Shown piece after piece: positions 1 through 6,215 of a stretch of DNA of 6,748 nucleotides. This DNA comes from DATFYI01 sp035315125 (GTDB lineage: Bacteria; Chloroflexota; Anaerolineae; Anaerolineales; Anaerolineaceae): positions 1 through 6,748 of the forward strand of contig DATFYI010000245.1 in assembly GCA_035315125.1 (NCBI GenBank). Reading direction: 5' to 3'. The notes below the pieces were generated by a model, which was not told the DNA's origin, ran no database searches, and worked only from the letters and a program-made list of their open reading frames with translations. Made by a program: the position numbers and the translations under genes. Each line of letters starts with the position of its first letter. The first letter of the stretch is position 1.

Positions 1-425
1 AGGTGCAGGGCAAATCGGGTTACGTAATTTTGCACCAGAACAGCTCGGCCGCCATCGACTCGCTGGTGATTTGCAAATTTACCAATATGGGCGTCTCGGA
101 AGAGTATTTTGCTCGCGTCCTCACAGCGGTTACCGGGATCAGCTACGCCACCAACGACCTGATCCGGGTCGGCGAGCGTGTCTGGAACCTGGAGCGGCTG
201 TACAACCTGCGGGAAGGTTTCTCGCGAGCCGATGACACCCTGCCGGAGCGCCTGCTGAATGAACCCATCAAAGAGGGCCCAAGCAAGGGCTGGGTCAGCA
301 AATTAGAGCCGATGCTCAAGGAATATTACCGGGGTCGCGGCTGGGATGAGCAGGGTGTGCCAAAACCGCAAAAGCTGGCTGAGCTGAAGTTAGAGGGTTT
401 TAGCGTTGCGAAGGAGAATTCATAA
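1..425 (+). CDS. Aldehyde:ferredoxin oxidoreductase, C-terminal end (5' partial)
   Basis: The reading frame is open from the left edge (first complete codon at base 3) and ends at TAA 423-425, giving the last 141 or so residues of a protein that is normally about 600-700 residues. The visible part matches the C-terminal domain of the tungsten/molybdopterin aldehyde:ferredoxin oxidoreductase family, which oxidises aldehydes to carboxylic acids in the cytoplasm and reduces ferredoxin. The segment DSLVICKF (visible residues 19-26) fits the family's Asp-x4-Cys motif, where the Cys is the last ligand of the [4Fe-4S] cluster. Further on come GERVWNLERLYNLREGFSR and a closing YYRGRGWDEQGVP, both typical of the family's end. 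The three N-terminal cluster cysteines and the pterin-binding region lie outside the window. It overlaps the next gene by one base, so it is probably part of the same operon. Family assignment is strong; the substrate is unknown. Confidence 0.9.
   Translation, partial: VQGKSGYVILHQNSSAAIDSLVICKFTNMGVSEEYFARVLTAVTGISYATNDLIRVGERVWNLERLYNLREGFSRADDTLPERLLNEPIKEGPSKGWVSKLEPMLKEYYRGRGWDEQGVPKPQKLAELKLEGFSVAKENS
411..416 (+). promoter_or_regulatory. Ribosome binding site of the class II aldolase gene
   Basis: AAGGAG lies inside the last codons of the oxidoreductase gene, 8 bases before the ATG at 425. It supports the 425 start and, with the TAATG overlap, suggests translational coupling of the two genes. 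Confidence 0.65.
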
Positions 426-1036
426 TGATTGACGAGCGTATTTATGAGATGTTTCGCGATATCGGGCGTGACCTATACGTTGCCAGGATGACCAGCTCGC
501 ACGGCGGCAATCTCAGCATACGTTATGGCGATCGGGTCATCATCAAACGGCGCGGCGCCATGCTGGGCCGTCTCAAACCGCAAGACCTGATTGAGACCGG
601 TCTGGAAAAGAACGATAGCGGTGTGGCGCTGGCTTCGACCGAGCTAATTGTACACCGCGCCATTTATAAAGCCACCCCTGCTCTGGCCGTTGTACACTGC
701 CACCCGCGCACCGCCATTGCATTTTCTCTATCACGCGATTCGATTATTCCCATCGATAACGAAGCCTCCTATCTGTTGAAGATGGTGCCGGTCGTAACCG
801 AAGAATTTCCATCCGGCACACCAGAAATGGCCAATAAGGTTGCCACGGCGCTGCAATCTTACAAGATCATCATGCTGCGCGGTCACGGCAGCTTTGCGAC
901 CGGGCAGACGCTGGACGAGGCGTTTTTTTGGTCTTCGACCCTGGAAGAAGCTTGCGAAATCGCACTCAATGCAAAATTGATCAACGAGCCATTTATCGAA
1001 TACCGCAAGATGAGCGAAGAATACGGGAAGTGGTAA
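425..1036 (+). CDS. Class II aldolase/adducin family protein, L-fuculose-1-phosphate aldolase-like
   Basis: This 203-residue protein is a single class II (zinc-dependent) aldolase/adducin domain, close to the usual ~210-residue length. The catalytic set of the family is visible: the phosphate-binding region SSHGGNLS (24-31), Glu73 in STEL, the metal ligands His91 and His93 in VHCHP, and His154 in LRGHGS. These agree in spacing with Glu73/His92/His94/His155 of E. coli fuculose-1-phosphate aldolase. The known reaction of such enzymes is retro-aldol cleavage of a ketose 1-phosphate to DHAP and an aldehyde (for fuculose 1-phosphate, L-lactaldehyde). Relatives act on 5-deoxyribulose 1-phosphate or methylthioribulose 1-phosphate, or are dehydratases or decarboxylases, so the substrate cannot be fixed. 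The ATG overlaps the stop of the aldehyde oxidoreductase gene (TAATG), and a second, longer aldolase gene follows 45 bases downstream. The all-intact active site argues for a working enzyme. Confidence 0.88.
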   Translation: MIDERIYEMFRDIGRDLYVARMTSSHGGNLSIRYGDRVIIKRRGAMLGRLKPQDLIETGLEKNDSGVALASTELIVHRAIYKATPALAVVHCHPRTAIAFSLSRDSIIPIDNEASYLLKMVPVVTEEFPSGTPEMANKVATALQSYKIIMLRGHGSFATGQTLDEAFFWSSTLEEACEIALNAKLINEPFIEYRKMSEEYGKW

Positions 1037-1050
1037 AAATAAGCAAAACC

Positions 1051-1088
1051 AGCGGATATTAGGGTTAGCTCAGAGGATATTATGGTTA
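1051..1088 (+). repeat. Direct repeat with 21-bp period spanning the start region of the fusion gene
   Basis: Bases 1051-1067 and 1072-1088 are 15/17 identical (core GGATATTA-n-GGTTA). The second copy carries the ribosome-binding site and the ATG at 1082; the first copy has AGG where that ATG would be. It occupies almost the whole 45-base gap between the two aldolase genes. It may be a small tandem duplication of the translation start, or a two-site operator on one helix face; the sequence alone cannot decide. Confidence 0.6.
1072..1077 (+). promoter_or_regulatory. Ribosome binding site of the aldolase/SDR fusion gene
   Basis: AGAGGA lies 4 bases before the ATG at 1082 and 10 bases before a second in-frame ATG at 1088. 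Either start is possible; they differ by only two residues (Met-Val). The first was chosen as the longer frame. Confidence 0.5.
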
Positions 1089-3148
1089 TGAATCTGTGGG
1101 TTGAAGAAGAGGCGTCTGGATTGAACGGCCTGGATGAGTTGGTTTATCGATCCACCCTGCTAGGACGCGACCGCTCGGTGGCGAATTGGGGCGGCGGTAA
1201 CACTTCAATGAAATCTGCTGAGAATGATTTCCGCGGGCGCGAAACGTCTGTAATCTGGATTAAAGGTAGCGGAAGCGACCTGGCAACCATCACTCGTAAG
1301 GGCTTTGCCGGTCTGCGTTTGGCGGATATCCTGCCCCTGCTTGACCGCCAGGAGATGAGTGATGCAGAAATGACCGCTTATCTGGCCCACTGCCTGCTGG
1401 ATCCTGGCATGCCGCGCCAATCCATCGAAACGTTGATGCACGCCTTTTTGCCATTCAAACACATTGACCACACCCATCCGGATAGCATTATCGCTCTGGC
1501 TACTTCACGACATGGCGAAGCAATTGCGGGCGATATTTTTGGCAATGAAGTGATCTGGGAACCTTATATTCGCCCGGGTTTCAAGCTGGCACAATCTATC
1601 GCAAGCAAACTGCAAAAGCATCCTGGGGCAGGCGCAGTCATCCTGGCGAAACACGGTTTGATTACCTGGGGTGATACTTCGCATACTTGTTATGAGAAAA
1701 CCCTGCAGATTATTAACCGGGCCGGGGAATATATTGCCTCTCGCGCAGCCGATCACCCCGTATTTGGCGGCGTAAAGATCGCCGCGGCTGCTCAACCGCA
1801 GGGCGATCAAATGCTGGCCCAGGCGCTGCCGGTGCTGCGTGGGGCCATTGGAAAAAACCAACACATGATTCTGCAGCTGGACCAATCCCCCGCCACGCTT
1901 GAGTTCGTCAACGGCATGTCATCCAGGCAACTGGCGCTAAGCGGGGCAGCCTGTCCCGATCACCTGGTGCATACCAAATATGTGCCGTTGTGGGTTGATT
2001 TTGATCCTAGCCAACAAAGCGAAACCGAATTGTTAGCGGCGCTGCAGCACGGCGTTGAAGAATATGCTGAACAGTACCAGCAGTATTACGAAGAAAATAA
2101 GACGCCTGATTATCCGATGGACGATCCATATCCCAGGGTGATCCTTATGCCCGGTTTAGGCATGCTTACAACCGGTAAAGATGCGCGCATGGCTGATATA
2201 AGCGCTCAATTATTCCAAAGGGCCATTCAGGTGATGCGCGGCGCATCTGGGATAGATCGCTATGCCGCAATGACGCCAGCGGAAGCTTTTGGCGTGGAAT
2301 ATTGGCCGCTCGAACGCTACAAACTGACGCTTTTGCCGCCCGAATGTGAACTGGCGCGCCAAATCGCATTGATAACCGGCGCAGCCAGTGGGATCGGCCG
2401 GGCGCTGGCCAGACGATTTGCCCAGGAAGGCGCACATGTTGTGATTGCTGATATCGATCTCAACGGCGCACAAGCCCTGGCCAACGAATTGTGCGAGGCA
2501 CACGGTTTCATGCGCAGCATGGCAGTGGCCTGTGACGTAACCAGTGAAGAGAGCATTACTGAGGCTTTCCGCCAAACCATAATGACTTACGGTGGATTAG
2601 ATGTGGTTGTCTCGAACGCCGGGCTGGCCAGCGCACATGAAATAGAGTCAACTACATTGAGCGAATGGAATAAAATGTTTGATGTGCTCTCTACAGGCTA
2701 TTTCCTGGTGGCTCGTGAGGCTTTCCGCACCTGGCGAAAGCAAAAGCTGGGCGGCAACCTGATCTTTATCGCCTCGAAGAATGCGGTGGTGCCCAGCAAA
2801 AAGGCCGGCGCCTATAACGCCGCTAAAGCTGCCGAACTACATCTGGCGCGCACTCTGGCAGCCGAAGGCGGTGATGCGGGTATCCGCGTTAATGTAATTT
2901 GTCCGGATGCAGTGATCCAGGGATCAAATATCTGGAACAGCACCTGGCGTGAGGCGCGTGCCAAAGAATATGGCATCCAGCCCGATGAAATCGAAAACTA
3001 TTTCCGCCAGCGCAGCATTTTAAATGTAAACGTGTTCCCCGAAGACATCGCGGAAGCAGCCCTCTTCCTGGCTTCGTCCCGTTCGGCTAAAACAACTGGC
3101 GCAATGTTGATGGTAGATGGAGGAATTCCGGGAGCTTTTGTGCGCTGA
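1082..3148 (+). CDS. Bifunctional class II aldolase / short-chain dehydrogenase (rhamnulose-1-phosphate aldolase / lactaldehyde dehydrogenase type)
   Basis: This 688-residue protein is a two-domain fusion and full length for its family (B. subtilis YuxG is about this size; the type has been called RhaEW in rhamnose catabolism). The N-terminal class II aldolase domain (about 20-400) shows GGGNTS (37-42), Glu116 in RQSIE, the metal-binding HTH pair His130/His132 in DHTHPD, and His191 in AKHGL. The C-terminal short-chain dehydrogenase domain (about 425-688) shows the nucleotide-binding TGAASGIG (432-439), Asp485-Val486, NAG (512-514), catalytic Ser565, the Tyr578-x3-Lys582 pair in YNAAK, and the usual C-terminal end TTGAMLMVDGG. 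Known members cleave L-rhamnulose 1-phosphate to DHAP and L-lactaldehyde and oxidise the latter to L-lactate with NAD. The substrate here is inferred; no isomerase or kinase is in view. It is the last gene of the plus-strand operon, 45 bases after the smaller aldolase. Confidence 0.9.
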   Translation: MVMNLWVEEEASGLNGLDELVYRSTLLGRDRSVANWGGGNTSMKSAENDFRGRETSVIWIKGSGSDLATITRKGFAGLRLADILPLLDRQEMSDAEMTAYLAHCLLDPGMPRQSIETLMHAFLPFKHIDHTHPDSIIALATSRHGEAIAGDIFGNEVIWEPYIRPGFKLAQSIASKLQKHPGAGAVILAKHGLITWGDTSHTCYEKTLQIINRAGEYIASRAADHPVFGGVKIAAAAQPQGDQMLAQALPVLRGAIGKNQHMILQLDQSPATLEFVNGMSSRQLALSGAACPDHLVHTKYVPLWVDFDPSQQSETELLAALQHGVEEYAEQYQQYYEENKTPDYPMDDPYPRVILMPGLGMLTTGKDARMADISAQLFQRAIQVMRGASGIDRYAAMTPAEAFGVEYWPLERYKLTLLPPECELARQIALITGAASGIGRALARRFAQEGAHVVIADIDLNGAQALANELCEAHGFMRSMAVACDVTSEESITEAFRQTIMTYGGLDVVVSNAGLASAHEIESTTLSEWNKMFDVLSTGYFLVAREAFRTWRKQKLGGNLIFIASKNAVVPSKKAGAYNAAKAAELHLARTLAAEGGDAGIRVNVICPDAVIQGSNIWNSTWREARAKEYGIQPDEIENYFRQRSILNVNVFPEDIAEAALFLASSRSAKTTGAMLMVDGGIPGAFVR

Positions 3149-3188
3149 TGATAAAATCAGCCCATGCGAATTTCCATCGAGTATATTA

Positions 3189-3692
3189 CTATCCGGGCTG
3201 CTGATTCAGTTCAGGACGTCCGGGGTTTGAAATATCCGTAAAATCGAAATCCAGCCTTAGTATGCTTTCCCGGCAGTGCGGGGCGTAGGGCCGGATTTCC
3301 TGGTAACTGCGTTCGAACCTGAGCTGAGCATCGATGTGAGACAGGAAAGTCTGGGTGGACTTTTCGTAAGCCAGACGGCAGACCTGGCGCGTGTCCAGAC
3401 CCAGCCGCATACAGGCTTCCAGTGTGGGACAGGGATTCTTGGATAACCAGCTGATCTGCTGCCCGGTCTCCTGCACGACCGGCACATCCTGTGGCGATAG
3501 GCCCATGTACTCGAAAAACAACAGCTCAAAAGCCCGGCGTGGAGAGCATGCGGTTTGGCCCTGCCAGAGCGAGCGGTTTTGTTCAAGCCAGGCTGTGCGC
3601 TTTTGAGCCACTTCGGCCTCAATCTGGCTCAGGCTCTGGTTTTGCAGGCGTTCCATTTGCCGCAGAATTTTCGATTCAAATGAAGCGTCCAT
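3189..3692 (-). CDS. Conserved protein of unknown function with a cysteine-rich C-terminal half
   Basis: I do not recognise a named family for this 167-residue protein. The N-terminal part (1-45) is charged and helical (ESKILRQMERLQNQS). The C-terminal half carries NPCPTLEACMRLGLDTRQVC followed, about 20 residues later, by FERSYQEIRPYAPHC. Four cysteines (Cys88, Cys94, Cys105, Cys140) sit in this conserved-looking segment and could bind a metal or Fe-S cluster, which is inference; Cys49 lies apart. There is no signal peptide or membrane segment, so it is probably cytoplasmic. Its ATG at 3692 lies 10 bases after the stop of the TfoX-N gene, and no clear Shine-Dalgarno is seen, so translation is probably coupled to that gene. 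It converges with the fusion aldolase gene, with 40 bases between the stops. Confidence 0.75.
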   Translation of the reverse strand: MDASFESKILRQMERLQNQSLSQIEAEVAQKRTAWLEQNRSLWQGQTACSPRRAFELLFFEYMGLSPQDVPVVQETGQQISWLSKNPCPTLEACMRLGLDTRQVCRLAYEKSTQTFLSHIDAQLRFERSYQEIRPYAPHCRESILRLDFDFTDISNPGRPELNQQPG

Positions 3693-3702
3693 GGTGTACC
3701 GC

Positions 3703-4035
3703 TTATTTGGGCGGCAAGGTCAGGGCAAAATCCATGCCCTGTTTCACCCAATCGCGCAGCTCCTGTTCGCTGGCAAAGCCTTCGGGTGATACTTTGACCC
3801 AGCCGGCATTCGGGCTTTTGGACATCATGCCAAACAATCCGGTGAATGGATGGGAGAGAGCCTGTTCGGATTTCTGTGGACCGACCCGCACGATCAGATC
3901 GCTGCCGTTGACGCCGCAAGCCATATTGCCATTAACGATAAAACCGATGCCGCCAAACATCTTTTTTTCGACCACGCCGGAGTAGTTATTGACCTCGCGG
4001 CGGATTCTGGCGGCAATACTCTCATCCATTGGCAT
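3703..4035 (-). CDS. TfoX/Sxy N-terminal domain protein
   Basis: The protein of about 110 residues is a stand-alone TfoX N-terminal domain. Visible hallmarks are KKMFGGIGFIVNGNMACGV near the N-terminus, LIVRVGPQKSEQAL in the middle, and GWVKVSPEG...ELRDWVKQGMDFALTLPPK at the end. In Haemophilus and E. coli the two-domain TfoX/Sxy protein activates competence genes; single-domain proteins like this one are widespread in bacteria without a proven role, so a competence function should not be assumed. The start was set at ATG 4035 because the AGGAGG at 4041-4046 would overlap a GTG start at 4041, but lies 5 bases from this ATG. A further ATG at 4029 is possible. It is followed 10 bases later by the cysteine-containing unknown gene, with which it is probably co-transcribed. 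Confidence 0.85.
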   Translation of the reverse strand: MPMDESIAARIRREVNNYSGVVEKKMFGGIGFIVNGNMACGVNGSDLIVRVGPQKSEQALSHPFTGLFGMMSKSPNAGWVKVSPEGFASEQELRDWVKQGMDFALTLPPK

Positions 4036-4040
4036 ACGCA

Positions 4041-4046
4041 CCTCCT
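4041..4046 (-). promoter_or_regulatory. Strong Shine-Dalgarno that decides the TfoX-N start
   Basis: The minus strand reads AGGAGG here, followed by five bases and ATG at 4035. A GTG at 4041-4039 would start inside the motif and is therefore unlikely, even though it extends the frame by two codons. Confidence 0.7.
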
Positions 4047-4092
4047 GGCAGGAATTGAAATGAATAAAAAAAAGCGAAACCCAACTTTTCTA

Positions 4093-4485
4093 TTATTTTA
4101 CCCCCATAGATGCAATCAAACCGCCTGCCAGGTAGGTGATTACCCACCAGATGTAAGCAAAACGGGCGTACAAAATCAGGCCGTGCGGTACGGGCTGCAG
4201 CTTCTTTTCGCTGCGCCAATAGCGCCAGGTTAAGATGGTGTCGATCAGCATGGCGGTCAGGGCCGTATAACCCAGGATGCCATGAAAGGTAAAGGGTATA
4301 TTTCTTGAGCCAATAATCATAAAGGTGGTGGCCGTCACATCCAGACAAACGCCAATGGTAAGCGTGGTCACAATAAATGGAGTCAGGACCTTTTTACGCT
4401 GCTCGGTCAACACGGCCAGGGAATAAAAGATCAGCGCGCCGGTGACGATGACCATGCCAGCAATCAATGTAGAGTTCAATGACAT
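4093..4485 (-). CDS. Small four-helix membrane protein, HsmA/TIGR03987-like
   Basis: With the start at ATG 4485 this is a 130-residue integral membrane protein with four predicted helices, at about 5-25, 34-58, 66-89 and 104-127, joined by short charged loops (TEQRKK; WRSEKK). The pattern ALIFYSLAVLTEQ, then CLDVTATTFM in helix 2 and FHGILGYTAL at the head of helix 3, then a Trp-rich last helix, resembles the small HsmA/TIGR03987 family as I remember it; the role of that family is poorly known. Asp49 and His68 are polar residues in or near the membrane and may matter functionally. The frame stays open upstream to 4581, but that extension is not hydrophobic and has no ribosome site, whereas GGAGG lies just before 4485. 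It is 57 bases upstream of the TfoX-N gene. The membrane call is firm; the family call is from memory. Confidence 0.72.
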   Translation of the reverse strand: MSLNSTLIAGMVIVTGALIFYSLAVLTEQRKKVLTPFIVTTLTIGVCLDVTATTFMIIGSRNIPFTFHGILGYTALTAMLIDTILTWRYWRSEKKLQPVPHGLILYARFAYIWWVITYLAGGLIASMGVK

Positions 4486-4488
4486 ATT

Positions 4489-4493
4489 CCTCC
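4489..4493 (-). promoter_or_regulatory. Ribosome binding site that decides the small membrane protein start
   Basis: GGAGG on the minus strand is followed by AAT and the ATG at 4485. The spacing is short but usable, and it favours this start over the upstream in-frame ATG at 4581. Confidence 0.55.
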
Positions 4494-4604
4494 GCGCTTC
4501 GGCAATCCAGTACATGCTGGCTGCTACCGCACAATAAAATTTCCATTGGAAACGTTTCGGTGGATGAAAACAGACCTGCAAATAGAGGCATTAGATTGGT
4601 AATA

Positions 4605-4610
4605 ATTATA
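4605..4610 (-). promoter_or_regulatory. Possible -10 element upstream of the small membrane protein gene
   Basis: The minus strand has a perfect TATAAT 8 bases after the stop of the SRPBCC gene, in the 133-base gap before the next start. No good -35 hexamer is found at the right distance, so this is weak. If real, the leader would be about 110 bases long. Confidence 0.25.
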
Positions 4611-4618
4611 TCCCGGTT

Positions 4619-5518
4619 CTAGGTTTGCTGTTTCAGCGCAGGCTCAGGCGTTTGAAAAAAAGCCAGGTAAAGACCGATCACAACCAAGATTTCCAGCAGC
4701 GCTCCGAGCCAGGTCGGCAACGGCGCATACCAGCACACCAGCCAGCCGGCGCCGGCCGCCAGACCCGCCAGCCAGCGCGACCAGCTCAGGGGGCGAATCA
4801 GAATCATAATAAGCGCGGCCAGGAAGATGATCAGTGCTGCCAGATAAACGAAAAACTCAGCCGAGGATAAGAACAGCGGCTGGTTGTGACCCTCTACCCG
4901 GCCTTTGACCCCTTGCAGGATTTTGCGAACCGCCAGGTGGTCGGTAAATTCGGTGAACATATCCAGCGAGAATGCGGCCGGTTGGCTGATCGAGTGTTGG
5001 CTCCAGCGGATGCGGCTGACCAGGCGGGTATGGGTCGCATCCAGCGGGTATAAAGCCCAGGTAAAACCGCCCGGGTTTGTATCTGACGTTCCGGCCCAAA
5101 TCAGGTATTGCTCGGGCTGGATGGCATAGAAGACTTCCTGTGCCTCCGGGCTGATTGGAACTGGGTCGCCAACCACAAAATGCTGGTAATCCGGGACTAT
5201 ATTTTCGGCGCTGGCCAGGCCAGTGGAACTGCCCAGGTTTTCGATAATATCATACCCATAATACCCAGCCCGATTGTAACCCATCTGCACCAGCCAGGGC
5301 CAAATTTCTTGCGGGCTGCCCTGGATGGTAATGGCACGCGTGGCCAGAAAAGTTGGGTTGGGGTCCAGTTCGTCCCCGGGCATGGCGCGAGCGATCTCCG
5401 CCTGGGTGGCCCCCCAATGTAATTGGTATGGGCGCGCCCACAGCCAATAAGCAAGCAATACCAACCCGAGCAAAACCAGCAGGGCAAGTAGCCGGGAAAG
5501 AATTTGTTTTAACAGCAT
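4619..5518 (-). CDS. Membrane-anchored SRPBCC (START/Bet v1-like) domain protein
   Basis: The 299-residue protein starts with a hydrophobic segment (about 7-27) preceded by Lys4 and Arg9, probably an uncleaved anchor. Residues about 35-210 match the SRPBCC superfamily: WGATQAEIARAMPGDEL (35-51), then ATRAITIQGSPQEIWPWLVQM (about 59-79), the usual start of the ligand-binding fold, and GYYGYDIIENLG further on. Three more membrane helices follow at about 221-241, 247-264 and 268-288. SRPBCC domains bind hydrophobic ligands in a deep pocket; no ligand can be named here. With an odd or even number of crossings the soluble domain would sit between helix 1 and helix 2, and its side of the membrane is not certain. 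A candidate promoter lies just upstream. The Shine-Dalgarno is weak (AAGAGA, about 11 bases away). The family assignment is good; the function is unknown. Confidence 0.85.
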   Translation of the reverse strand: MLLKQILSRLLALLVLLGLVLLAYWLWARPYQLHWGATQAEIARAMPGDELDPNPTFLATRAITIQGSPQEIWPWLVQMGYNRAGYYGYDIIENLGSSTGLASAENIVPDYQHFVVGDPVPISPEAQEVFYAIQPEQYLIWAGTSDTNPGGFTWALYPLDATHTRLVSRIRWSQHSISQPAAFSLDMFTEFTDHLAVRKILQGVKGRVEGHNQPLFLSSAEFFVYLAALIIFLAALIMILIRPLSWSRWLAGLAAGAGWLVCWYAPLPTWLGALLEILVVIGLYLAFFQTPEPALKQQT

Positions 5519-5541
5519 GGCGAAGCAGGTCTCTTTCTTTG

Positions 5542-5583
5542 CCCAATTATACTGGAAGAATTGGGATCACCCCGCTTGATCCC
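5542..5583. repeat. Two overlapping dyads sharing a GGG, at the SRPBCC gene promoter
   Basis: Dyad A is CCCAATT (5542-5548) with AATTGGG (5559-5565), spacer 10. Dyad B is GGGATCA (5563-5569) with TGATCCC (5577-5583), spacer 7. Both are perfect 7-bp arms, and they share bases 5563-5565, so as RNA only one hairpin could form at a time. The block lies between the ferritin-like stop (5634) and the SRPBCC start (5518). It could be an operator, an attenuator-like element, or part of a terminator for the ferritin-like gene; there is no clear U-tract. Confidence 0.55.
5546..5551 (-). promoter_or_regulatory. Candidate -10 element for the SRPBCC gene
   Basis: The minus strand reads CAGTATAATTGG, with a perfect TATAAT 27 bases before the ATG at 5518. 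The expected -35 position (about 5569-5574) reads CGGGGT and is not a good match, so an activator or other factor may be needed, or the match is chance. It lies within dyad A. Confidence 0.35.
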
Positions 5584-5633
5584 CATTATTTACGAATTCA
5601 AAATTTGATCGATCTTGCTACTCGGCTATCCAA

Positions 5634-6116
5634 TCAAATACGAGACCACTTCCAGGTACCCAGGTTGTTCACGGTCCAATAGGCTTCCGAGAGGATGCGA
5701 TAATGGTTATGCTCTTCCTCGGAGAGCCGTTTGAACATCCGCTGACCCTGCGGGTGGTCGGTCTGAGCAGCCAGGTCAGCGTAGGCTTTTTCGGCCCGTT
5801 GCTCGAGCTCCATGGCTTCAGTGATGATGGTCATGTCGCTTTTTTTGTCCGCGTCTTGTGCGGCTTTTATTTCAAAGGTGGGCGGGGTGGGAAATTCTTT
5901 ACCTTGATAATTAATAAAATCGCCTGTTCCCTGCAGCGAAAGCTCCAGGGCGGATAACATTTCATAATGAAAATTCTCAAATTCACTGAGCTGTTCAAAT
6001 AACTGCTTGCCGAACGAGTTGGTTATTTTTTGGGCAGCGCTGGCATAGCTGGCTGATGCAATCCTTTCATTTTCTTTTACAACGCGCACGGCATCTAACA
6101 GGCTGGGAGTGTTCAT
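5634..6116 (-). CDS. Ferritin-like di-iron protein (rubrerythrin/ferritin family)
   Basis: The 160-residue protein has the four-helix pattern of the ferritin-like superfamily with both halves of a di-iron site. Helix A has Glu17 (KENERIASASY), helix B has Glu47-x2-His50 (FENFHYEML), helix C has MELEQRAEKAYADLA (Glu103 or Glu105), and helix D has Glu135-x2-His138 (EEEHNHYRIL). This ExxH repeat is typical of rubrerythrin-like proteins. No rubredoxin-like Cys4 domain is present, since the protein has no cysteine at all, so it would need an outside electron donor if it acts as a peroxidase. Known relatives reduce peroxide or store iron in the cytoplasm. GAGAGGG lies 4 bases before the ATG, and a good promoter lies about 60 bases upstream. 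It stands alone between larger gaps and is likely its own transcription unit. Confidence 0.87.
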   Translation of the reverse strand: MNTPSLLDAVRVVKENERIASASYASAAQKITNSFGKQLFEQLSEFENFHYEMLSALELSLQGTGDFINYQGKEFPTPPTFEIKAAQDADKKSDMTIITEAMELEQRAEKAYADLAAQTDHPQGQRMFKRLSEEEHNHYRILSEAYWTVNNLGTWKWSRI

Positions 6117-6173
6117 TTATCCCTCTCTCTAACAAAATGAGAATTTTTTTGTAAGAACATCTCTAAGCTATAG

Positions 6174-6201
6174 ATTATAAAGACTTTTTCTGTATTGTAA
6201 A
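6174..6201 (-). promoter_or_regulatory. Sigma-70-type promoter of the ferritin-like gene
   Basis: On the minus strand, TTTACA (6201-6196) and TATAAT (6179-6174) are separated by 16 bases, with a 5/6 and a 6/6 match to consensus. Transcription would begin near 6167, leaving an AT-rich leader of about 50 bases before the ATG at 6116. The leader holds an A7 run (6145-6151 region as T on plus strand) and ends in the ribosome site. Confidence 0.6.
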
Positions 6202-6215
6202 TACGTCAAGATTAC

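Noticed and set aside
3155..3206. Inverted repeat AATCAGCCC / GGGCTGCTGATT at the end of the convergent genes, as a terminator.
   Set aside because: The arms differ by a 3-base insertion, the loop is 31 bases, there is no T-tract, and the right arm runs into the coding end of the minus-strand gene.
3491..3985. A 164-codon open frame on the plus strand across the TfoX-N and cysteine-protein genes.
   Set aside because: It is antisense to two well-supported genes, has no domain signature and no ribosome site, and its composition is that of a shadow frame.
4070..4089. AAAAG...CTTTT stem followed by a run of eight T on the minus strand, after the small membrane protein gene, as a terminator.
   Set aside because: The stem is only 5 bp with a single G-C pair. 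The T-run is suggestive, but the hairpin would be too weak to call.
4486..4581. N-terminal extension of the small membrane protein (start at 4581).
   Set aside because: The 32 extra residues are not hydrophobic, lack a ribosome site, and a GGAGG lies right before the internal ATG at 4485.
6166..6180. PerR-like box (TTATAAT half-site) at the ferritin-like promoter.
   Set aside because: Only the half overlapping the -10 TATAAT matches; the other half agrees at 2 of 7 positions, so the match is explained by the promoter itself.
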